Shown: positions 1 through 5,333 of the stretch, in pieces | Layout: each line of letters begins with the position of its first letter | Numbering within the stretch: the first letter of the stretch is position 1 | Assembly (NCBI GenBank): GCA_035534995.1 | Contig: DATLQX010000074.1 | Location: 1 to 8,627 of the forward strand | DNA from: JANWHV01 sp035534995 | GTDB lineage: Bacteria > Chloroflexota > UBA5177 > JANWHV01 | DNA: 8,627 nucleotides | Direction of reading: 5' to 3' | Made by a program: the position numbers and the translations under genes | The notes under the pieces: generated by a model | The model's database searches: none | What the model was told of the DNA's origin: nothing | What the model saw: only the letters and a program-made list of their open reading frames with translations

Positions 1-1
1 G

Positions 2-784
2 CGGCCCGGCGACCTGGCGGAGTCGCTGCTGGCCTCCGGGATCCGACAGATGAAGATCTGGCCCTGGGACCGCTTCGCGCCTCAGACACGCTCCACTCAG
101 GCTGCCGGGCCTGCCGGCTGGTCGGCGGTCGGACCCGCCGGACACGATCTCTCATTGCCCGATCTCAAGCAGGGCTTGTGGTCGGTGCAAGAGATTCGCC
201 GCGCGGTCGGTGACCGGATGGAAATCGCTATCGAAGGGCATTCCCGCTGGGATCTCAACCTGGCGCTGCGGATCGCGCGCGCCCTGGAACCCTACGACGT
301 GATCTGGATGGAGGACATCATTCAGCCCGACAGCGTGGATGATCTGGCCCGGCTGGTCCGCGAGACTCGGGTTCCCCAGTGCGTGAGCGAGCGGCTTTTC
401 ACCAAGTATGCTTTCCGCGAGGTGCTGGAGCGGAAGGCGGCGCACATCGTAATGCCGGATTTGATCTGGACCGGCGGCATTACCGAGACGATCAAGATAG
501 CCACCCTGGCCGACACCTACCATCTGGCGATCGCGCCGCACGACTGTACCGGGCCGGTCAATGTCTTCGCCTGTCTGCATCTGTGTCTGGCCTTGCCCAA
601 TGCCATGGTAATGGAAACGGTCCGCGGCTTCCACGAGGGGTATTATCGCGATATCCTCACCACGCCCCTGACCATTCGTGACGGCTATGCCTTCCTGGAT
701 AATGCCCCGGGCCTTGGCGCGCGGCTCCGGCCCGAGCTCCTGGCCCGCCCCGACATCCACCTACGTAGCTCCATGGAGCCCTGA
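2..784 (+). CDS. Mandelate racemase/muconate lactonizing enzyme family protein, probable acid-sugar dehydratase (5' partial)
   Basis: The reading frame is open to the left edge, so the N-terminus (roughly 130-150 residues, the capping domain) is missing; 260 residues are visible. What remains is the enolase-superfamily barrel. Likely metal ligands, numbered from the first visible codon, are Glu78 (in IEGHSRWD), Glu104 (in WMED) and Glu130 (in VSERLF). His80, two residues after the first ligand, and His180 in IAPHDCTGPV are candidate acid/base residues, as is Lys18 in MKIWPWD. Glu205 (VMETV) and the PGLG motif near the end are also typical. Members remove a carbon-bound proton next to a carboxylate. 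The ligand-x-His pattern resembles the mannonate/galactonate/RspA-like dehydratases, which make 2-keto-3-deoxy acids. The first ligand is Glu where Asp is commoner. The gene ends 4 bp before the regulator gene, so the two are probably co-transcribed. The family call is firm; the substrate is unknown. Confidence 0.9.
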   Translation, partial: RPGDLAESLLASGIRQMKIWPWDRFAPQTRSTQAAGPAGWSAVGPAGHDLSLPDLKQGLWSVQEIRRAVGDRMEIAIEGHSRWDLNLALRIARALEPYDVIWMEDIIQPDSVDDLARLVRETRVPQCVSERLFTKYAFREVLERKAAHIVMPDLIWTGGITETIKIATLADTYHLAIAPHDCTGPVNVFACLHLCLALPNAMVMETVRGFHEGYYRDILTTPLTIRDGYAFLDNAPGLGARLRPELLARPDIHLRSSMEP

Positions 785-788
785 GAGT

Positions 789-2039
789 ATGACCCTCCCC
801 GTACCCCTCACGGGTACCGAATCTGGAATCGGCGGCCTGATCGCGTTCCTCGGGCGCCGCCGTGAGAAGACCCTAGTGCTCTTCGCGCAGGATCTCGCCC
901 ACTGGTATGCCGGTGAGATCGCGGCGGTCGCGAACCTGGCAGCTACCGCCAACGGCTATCGTCTGGTGAGCCTTGACTTCCGGCGCTCGGCGGAACGGGA
1001 GCGTGAGTTGCTGGAGGCGACCCTGGCGGCGGGGGTGGCCGGCTCGGTTTTTCTTTGGGACCATACCGCCGGCAATCTCGATCTCTATACTGCCCTTGCC
1101 AAAAGCCGGCCTTGCGTGCAAGTGGTTGACCCCAAGCCGATAGAGAGCCTGGATTACGTGGGTACCGACGAGTATAGCGGTGGGCTGCTGGCCATGCGCC
1201 ACCTGATCAATCTGGGCTACCGGCAGGTGGGCCATGTCACCCTTGATGCGCCGATGCAGTGCTTACACGACCGCCGGCAGGCATACTCCGATGCGCTGGC
1301 TCATGCCGATCTGCCCAGACGCGACGACTGGGAGCTGGTGCTGCCCTATGGTCTCACCGACCCTGATCGACTCCGCCGTCTTCCCCTGATCCGCGAGTTC
1401 CTGACCCAGGAGACGCGACCACAGGCTCTCTTTATCTGCGCCGACTGGGTGGCGAGTGAGCTCATCGATTGCGCGCACGAGCTGGGCCTGAGTGTGCCGG
1501 AAGACTTCGCCGTGGTTGGCTACGATAACGCCCTCCCGTATTGCCTGACCGGCGTCCCCCTGACCACGGTGCGGACCGATCTCCAGCAAATTGGCCGCCT
1601 GGCGGTCGAGCGTCTGCTCGTGCGGGTGCGTGACGGCGCGCGAATTAGTCCCGTACGGATGCTCATCCCACCGATATTGGTCGTCCGCGAATCGTCAGCA
1701 CGCACCACGGGTACGACCGAGCGCTGGGCGACTGTCGTCCGGCACCTGCAAGAGAACTTCCGCCGCGACATCTCGGTGCGTGAGGTGGCAAGCACGGTCG
1801 GCCTCGATCCTCAGTATTTCTCGCACCAATTCTCCCGTGTGTTTGGCCGCCGCTTCACCGACTATGTCAACGAACTGCGCTTGCGGTACGCGGCCCAATT
1901 ACTCGCTACGACCGATCACACGATTCAGCATGTGGCGAACGACGCGGGCTTTGGCAGTGAGAACCACTTCTATGCCCTGTTCAAGCGCACGTACCACATT
2001 TCCCCTCATGCCTTCCGCAAACAACATCTCGTTCCGTAG
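789..2039 (+). CDS. XylR-type transcriptional regulator: LacI-like sugar-binding domain fused to AraC-type HTH domain
   Basis: A cytoplasmic DNA-binding sugar sensor of 416 residues. Residues about 27-300 form a periplasmic-binding-protein fold of the LacI/GalR type. Visible landmarks are VGTDEYSGGLLAMRHLINLGY (residues 124-144) in two conserved stretches, PQALFICADWVASEL, FAVVGYDNALPYCLTGVPLTTV and the following DLQQIGRLAVERLL helix. Residues about 312-413 are an AraC-family double helix-turn-helix: ISVREVASTVGLDPQYFSHQF, then TIQHVANDAGFGSENHFYALF and the closing SPHAFRKQH. There is no LacI-type HTH at the N-terminus. This order matches E. coli XylR (392 residues), which binds D-xylose and activates xylose genes. 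ATG 789 was chosen because it starts just before the conserved fold and has GGAG (775-778) upstream; starts further up (for example 678) overlap the preceding gene and add non-homologous sequence. It probably activates the downstream transport genes. The ligand is inferred only to be a sugar or sugar acid. Confidence 0.9.
   Translation: MTLPVPLTGTESGIGGLIAFLGRRREKTLVLFAQDLAHWYAGEIAAVANLAATANGYRLVSLDFRRSAERERELLEATLAAGVAGSVFLWDHTAGNLDLYTALAKSRPCVQVVDPKPIESLDYVGTDEYSGGLLAMRHLINLGYRQVGHVTLDAPMQCLHDRRQAYSDALAHADLPRRDDWELVLPYGLTDPDRLRRLPLIREFLTQETRPQALFICADWVASELIDCAHELGLSVPEDFAVVGYDNALPYCLTGVPLTTVRTDLQQIGRLAVERLLVRVRDGARISPVRMLIPPILVVRESSARTTGTTERWATVVRHLQENFRRDISVREVASTVGLDPQYFSHQFSRVFGRRFTDYVNELRLRYAAQLLATTDHTIQHVANDAGFGSENHFYALFKRTYHISPHAFRKQHLVP
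801..817. repeat. Small perfect hairpin in codons 5-10 of the regulator gene
   Basis: GTACCCCTCACGGGTAC has 6-bp perfect arms (801-806 and 812-817) and a 5-nt loop. It lies just inside the regulator coding sequence and closely resembles the first hairpin of the palindromic repeat at 5196-5273. It could be a degenerate copy of that repeat, a regulatory site, or chance. Confidence 0.35.
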
Positions 2040-2062
2040 CGTCAGGGATTCCAAGGTATCGC

Positions 2063-2120
2063 GCAGTACCGGCAAACTTTTCCGCATTGTCCCGCCGCCA
2101 TCACGGTGTTAAGGTACTGC
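2063..2120. promoter_or_regulatory. Spaced inverted repeat between regulator and SDR1, possible operator/promoter region
   Basis: GCAGTACC at 2063-2070 is matched by its exact reverse complement GGTACTGC at 2113-2120, 42 bp apart. The 145-bp gap holds no gene and is the only sizeable gap ahead of SDR1 and the permease. A weak sigma70-like pair fits inside it: TTGTCC (2087-2092), a 17-bp spacer, then TAAGGT (2110-2115), whose -10 overlaps the right arm. The boxes match consensus at only 4 and 3 of 6 positions, so both the promoter and the operator are tentative. An 8-bp repeat at this spacing can arise by chance. Confidence 0.3.
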
Positions 2121-2124
2121 CAAT

Positions 2125-2141
2125 AGCCGGCCGCGCCGGCT
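2125..2141. other. GC-rich perfect hairpin upstream of SDR1
   Basis: AGCCGGC (2125-2131) and GCCGGCT (2135-2141) form a 7-bp perfect stem with a 3-nt loop. No T-run follows, so it is a poor intrinsic terminator on the + strand. It lies 44 bp ahead of the SDR1 start and could be a regulator site, a pause or partial terminator after the regulator gene, or an mRNA 5' structure. Confidence 0.4.
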
Positions 2142-2172
2142 TGGTCAAAGGCGACCGGCCGTGGCACGTAAG

Positions 2173-2178
2173 AAAGGA
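2173..2178 (+). promoter_or_regulatory. Ribosome binding site of SDR1, decides the start
   Basis: AAAGGA lies 6 nt before ATG 2185. It sits inside the extra N-terminus that a GTG start at 2161 would give, which argues against that longer start. Confidence 0.75.
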
Positions 2179-2184
2179 CTACTG

Positions 2185-2967
2185 ATGCGCGACGACTTGG
2201 CCGGAAGAACCGTTCTGGTGACCGGAGGGACGGGTGACCTCGGCAGCGCCACGGCCAGCCTGCTTGCCGCGCATGGAGCCACGGTTGCCGTGGCCGACCT
2301 CCGCCCGCCATCCGAAGCCGCGACGGCCCTCCTGCGAACCGCCGACGGCGCGCCGATCCCCTACTTTCCGGTCGACGTGCGGCGCCGTACCTCGGTCGAG
2401 CAGTTGTATACGAATCTCGATCGGGCCTCGCTGGCGCCGGATATCGTAATCTGCAACGCGGGATTCGTCCATAACGCGGCCTTTCTTGACGTAACCGATG
2501 GAGACTGGGAGCAGACGCTCGCCGTCAATCTTACCGGCTGCTTTCTGGTTGGCCAGGTTGCCGCCCGCCGCATGATCGCCGCCGGAGTCCGCGGACGGAT
2601 CCTCTTGACCAGTAGCTGGGTCCAGGATATTCCCTGGACCGAGGGCACGTCCTATTGCACCTCGAAATCGGGCTTGAAGATGCTCGCGCGCTGCATGGCT
2701 CGCGACCTCGCTCCACATGGGATTATAGTCAACACGATCGCCCCCGGAATCGTCAATGCCGGGCTGTCGCGCCAGGTCATGGACGAGGATCCGCTGTTTC
2801 GCGAGCGGGCCTTGCGCGCGATCCCCTTGCGCGAATTGCAAAGCGCCAAGCAGGTTGCCCAGGCGATGCTCTGGTCGTGTCTCCCAGCCTCGGACTACAT
2901 GACCGGCGCGACCCTCCTGATCGACGGCGGGTGCAGCCTGTATGCCTTCGATGAGAGTGGGAGTTGA
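2185..2967 (+). CDS. Short-chain dehydrogenase/reductase (SDR1), probable sugar or sugar-acid dehydrogenase
   Basis: A 260-residue classical SDR, a soluble NAD(P)-dependent oxidoreductase. The Rossmann nucleotide motif TGGTGDLG lies at residues 13-20. Asp39 at the end of the second strand (VAVADLR) favours NAD over NADP. CNAG at 90-93 is the usual NNAG motif with Cys first. Asn115, Ser144 (in LLTSSW), Tyr157 and Lys161 (YCTSK) make the catalytic set, and IAPGIVNAG plus the late IDGG are standard. The length is normal. ATG 2185 is set by AAAGGA; a longer GTG start at 2161 is less likely. The stop lies 2 bp before the preferred permease start, so the two are translationally close. Next to a CUT2 sugar importer and an acid-sugar dehydratase, it probably oxidises a sugar to its lactone or a keto-deoxy acid at a hydroxyl. 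That role is inferred from context only. Confidence 0.9.
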   Translation: MRDDLAGRTVLVTGGTGDLGSATASLLAAHGATVAVADLRPPSEAATALLRTADGAPIPYFPVDVRRRTSVEQLYTNLDRASLAPDIVICNAGFVHNAAFLDVTDGDWEQTLAVNLTGCFLVGQVAARRMIAAGVRGRILLTSSWVQDIPWTEGTSYCTSKSGLKMLARCMARDLAPHGIIVNTIAPGIVNAGLSRQVMDEDPLFRERALRAIPLRELQSAKQVAQAMLWSCLPASDYMTGATLLIDGGCSLYAFDESGS

Positions 2968-2969
2968 CG

Positions 2970-4115
2970 GTGCGACCGCCCGCTCGGGCCGCGTCCGCTC
3001 GCCGCCCACCACTCAGGGCGGTGGCCCTGGCGTTGCTCGCCGGCGGCGAGTCGGGCGTCCTGATCGCCCTGATCGTCTTGGTAGTGATCTTTTCCCTGCT
3101 GAATCACGGCTTCTACTCGACGGTCAATGTTCGCGCGATGCTCGACGCGGTGGCCTTCATTGGGATCATCGGGGTTGGCCAGACGATTCTCCTGGTCACG
3201 GGCGAATTTGACCTCTCTGTCGGATCGGTCGCCGGTCTGTGCTCGGTCATCGCGGGCTGGCTCATGACTTCCGGCCATGTGCCGGTGTTGCTTGCCGTGC
3301 TCCTCGGCCTCGCGGCCGGAGCACTGGTCGGCCTGGTCAATGGCGTGGTGGTGGTGCGATTCGGCATCCCAGCCTTCATCGCCACCCTGGGCATGTTGTT
3401 TGTCGGGCAGGGACTGACCCAGGTTATTACCAATGGCTATCCGATCTATCCCTTGCCGGACGTGGTAGGAAATTTCGGCCAGGCAACCGGACCGTTCGGC
3501 ATTGAATGGGCCTGCTTTATTCTCCTTGCCTTGCTTATTGTCGGCGACCAAGCCATGCGGAGGACCACGGTCGGGCGAAATGCCTATGCCACGGGCGGCA
3601 ATAAGGAAGTAGCCCGGCTGGTTGGGATTAATACCAACCGCTACAAGATCGTCTGCTTCATGCTGGTGAGCACGCTCGCGGCGGTGGCCGGCATGCTGGT
3701 CATGGGCAGTCTCGCCAGCGCGACCACGGACATCGGCACCGGCTGGGAATTGACGGTCATCGCCGGCGTGGTGGTTGGGGGGGTCAGTCTCTTTGGCGGC
3801 GTGGGCTCCGTGTTGGGAGGAGCATTGGGAATGCTCCTTCTGCAGGTCGTGCAGAGCGGTCTGGTAGTAGTCGGAGTCAGCGCGAATTGGCAGCAAGTTT
3901 CAGTTGGGGCCATCATGGTGCTTGCCGTGGGTCTCGATGTTGTCCGGCGCAAGCTGTCTGTCAGGCAGGTTCATAGCATGGAGGATATGGCGGCCTTGCT
4001 TACCGACCTGGAGGTCGCCACGGAAAGGAGGACGATTCGCGGGCGCAATGGGATCACCGAGGATGCCCAGGTGACTGCTGGGGCGGAACATTCATCATCT
4101 CTGGGAAAGGAATAA
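2970..4115 (+). CDS. Sugar ABC transporter permease, RbsC/XylH-type (BPD_transp_2 family)
   Basis: An inner-membrane subunit that carries sugar from the binding protein into the cell. Hydrophobic segments appear at about residues 25-45, 58-76, 86-100, 105-128, 134-150, 180-193, 227-248, 262-275, 281-302 and 310-326. GEFDLSVG (78-85) is the family signature. GRNAYATGGNKEVARLVGI (202-220) is the cytoplasmic loop that docks to the ATPase. GTG 2970 is preferred because GGGAG (2959-2963) lies 6 nt before it. A TTG at 2964 overlapping the SDR1 stop (TTGA) is possible but leaves no spacer. At 381 residues it is longer than E. coli RbsC (about 320). It has an arginine-rich N-terminal extension and a hydrophilic tail of about 50 residues (328-381) after the last membrane segment. 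The binding protein follows 2 bp after the stop. Substrate specificity is not readable from the permease. Confidence 0.93.
   Translation: MRPPARAASARRPPLRAVALALLAGGESGVLIALIVLVVIFSLLNHGFYSTVNVRAMLDAVAFIGIIGVGQTILLVTGEFDLSVGSVAGLCSVIAGWLMTSGHVPVLLAVLLGLAAGALVGLVNGVVVVRFGIPAFIATLGMLFVGQGLTQVITNGYPIYPLPDVVGNFGQATGPFGIEWACFILLALLIVGDQAMRRTTVGRNAYATGGNKEVARLVGINTNRYKIVCFMLVSTLAAVAGMLVMGSLASATTDIGTGWELTVIAGVVVGGVSLFGGVGSVLGGALGMLLLQVVQSGLVVVGVSANWQQVSVGAIMVLAVGLDVVRRKLSVRQVHSMEDMAALLTDLEVATERRTIRGRNGITEDAQVTAGAEHSSSLGKE
4106..4111 (+). promoter_or_regulatory. Strong ribosome binding site of the sugar-binding protein gene
   Basis: AAAGGA (within GGGAAAGGA) lies 6 nt before ATG 4118 and is embedded in the last codons of the permease gene. 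This gives the binding protein an efficient, closely coupled start. Confidence 0.8.
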
Positions 4116-4117
4116 CC

Positions 4118-5131
4118 ATGTTTATCAAGGAATCTTTCGGGCCAAGGACGCGGATGGTTGGCGCGGCCTTCATCCTGTGTGGTTTGCTCGCGTCGGGCAA
4201 TGACGGTGCCGCCATGGCGGCTACTCGCCAAGCCGGCGCTTCTCCCGCCAAAACCCTGAATTTCCTCTGGGTCCAGCCCTTGCGCAACCATCCGGTCCAT
4301 CGGTTGATGCAGGCCGGGTTCCTCAATGAGTGTAAGAAGTTGGGCGTGCAGTGCGACGTCGTGGGGAATCCGAGCGCGACCATTTATGATGTGCCCGCGA
4401 CCGTGGCTCTGGCAAGCGCCGCCCTGGCCAGCAAGCACTACAGTTGTGTCGCCGTCTACGATCCGGTTCCCTCGATCAATCCCTTCATCGCCAAGCTCGG
4501 GAAGGAAGGCTACCCGGTCGCCACCTGGCATGTCATGCCGAAACAGGGGTCGGTGCCGGGACTCGACGCGGCTACGGCGGAAAATATCGCGCAGGTCGGA
4601 GACGCGGCCGCCATGGCCATGGGCCAAAAAATGGGCGGCAAGGGCACGATCGCGGTAACCCAGGGGAGCTACAACGCCACCGAGGATCCGATGGCGGCGG
4701 CGTTCCGCGCCACCATCGCGGCGCACTTCCCCAAGATCAAGGTGCTGCCGTCCCAACTGGAAAACTTCGAGCCTTCGGCCGCGGTGGCCAAGGCGGTCAG
4801 CATCCTCCAGGGCAATCCAGCGGTAACCGGAGCTTTTTCCACCACGGGCAATGGTCCCCAGACCTGGGCCGGGGCGGAACGGGAGAGCGGCCGGTCCCTG
4901 GTGATCATCGGGATGGACTACATCCGCCAGAATCTCGATCTGGTCAAATCCGGGAAGGTATTCGCCGTGGCGGCGCAACCGCTCTACCCCGAGGGCGCCA
5001 AGACCGCCGATCTCTGTGACGGCCTGGCCACGGGGAAGAAAGTGCCGTACTATAATCCTCTCGCGGCCAAGATCGTCACCAAGGCCGATCTGGCTCCCTA
5101 TTATGGCTATCTCAAGCAAGCCGGCGAGTAA
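4118..5131 (+). CDS. Sugar ABC transporter substrate-binding protein (type I periplasmic-binding fold, Peripla_BP_4-like)
   Basis: The extracytoplasmic receptor of the importer, 337 residues. The N-terminus has basic residues (R10, R12), a hydrophobic run (14-25) and AAMAA near 31-35, giving a likely signal peptidase I cut after Ala34. Cys21 is preceded by Phe-Ile-Leu, which does not fit a lipobox. The mature part begins TLNFLWVQPLRNHPVHRLMQ, like the first strand and ligand loop of ribose-type binding proteins. Other family landmarks are the VAVYDPVPSINPFIAKL region (111-127), the hinge-side VTGAFSTTGNGPQTWAGA (236-253) and the IIGMDYIRQNLDLVKSG and FAVAAQPLYPEGAKTADL stretches (263-299), where the Asp is usually a ligand contact. 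It sits 2 bp after the permease gene and is followed by a 202-bp gap with a palindromic repeat. The ligand is probably a pentose, hexose or related sugar; the sequence does not settle which. Confidence 0.92.
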   Translation: MFIKESFGPRTRMVGAAFILCGLLASGNDGAAMAATRQAGASPAKTLNFLWVQPLRNHPVHRLMQAGFLNECKKLGVQCDVVGNPSATIYDVPATVALASAALASKHYSCVAVYDPVPSINPFIAKLGKEGYPVATWHVMPKQGSVPGLDAATAENIAQVGDAAAMAMGQKMGGKGTIAVTQGSYNATEDPMAAAFRATIAAHFPKIKVLPSQLENFEPSAAVAKAVSILQGNPAVTGAFSTTGNGPQTWAGAERESGRSLVIIGMDYIRQNLDLVKSGKVFAVAAQPLYPEGAKTADLCDGLATGKKVPYYNPLAAKIVTKADLAPYYGYLKQAGE

Positions 5132-5333
5132 GCCCTGCCGGGCTGTTCCTTCCCGAAAAGTGTCTTCAAGGTGCCGGGAGACAGCGTTGTGAACCGTAGG
5201 GGCACCCCTCGTGGGTGCCCTTGGCGGCCCGCACTAGGGCACCCAGCATTCGGAGGGTACCCGGTGCCCCTACTCAGTTCCGGTTGCCTTGAGAAACATG
5301 CGTAATGATGCTGATCGCTACACGAAGGTGGTA
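5132..5333. other. Intergenic gap between binding protein and ATPase genes
   Basis: These 202 bp hold no convincing gene. A short hairpin, AGCCC (5131-5135) and GGGCT (5140-5144), starts at the binding protein stop codon; it is followed by a short pyrimidine-rich stretch and is too weak to call a terminator. The palindromic repeat fills 5196-5273. The last 60 bp lead to the ATPase gene, with in-frame TTG 5289 and ATG 5298 as alternative starts. A break like this often lets the binding protein be made in excess over the ATPase, but that is inference. Confidence 0.55.
5196..5273. repeat. 78-bp palindromic repeat element with GTAGGGGCACC terminal inverted repeats
   Basis: GTAGGGGCACC (5196-5206) and its exact reverse complement GGTGCCCCTAC (5263-5273) bound the element. 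Inside, GGGCACCC (5200-5207) pairs with GGGTGCCC (5213-5220) as a tight 8-bp hairpin. GGGCACCC recurs at 5237-5244, and the palindrome GGGTACCC lies at 5255-5262. The DNA or RNA can therefore fold in several competing ways. Terminal inverted repeats and nested hairpins suggest a small non-autonomous mobile or REP-like element. I recall similar GTAGGGGC-type intergenic palindromes from several Chloroflexota and cyanobacterial genomes. No target-site duplication is obvious. As RNA it could protect the upstream message or partly stop transcription before the ATPase gene. Confidence 0.75.

Noticed and set aside
2895..3896. 333-codon open frame on the - strand across the permease gene
   Set aside because: It is antisense to a certain membrane protein. 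Its product is extremely rich in His, Gln, Asp and Arg, the mirror of hydrophobic codons, with no recognisable fold.
3971..5119. 382-codon open frame on the - strand across the binding protein gene
   Set aside because: A GC-rich shadow of the real + strand gene; Arg/His/Gly-rich, with no motif and no ribosome site.
5131..5153. AGCCC/GGGCT hairpin after the binding protein gene as an intrinsic terminator
   Set aside because: Only 5 bp of stem, followed by GTTCCTTCCC and not a T-run. It is noted only as part of the gap.
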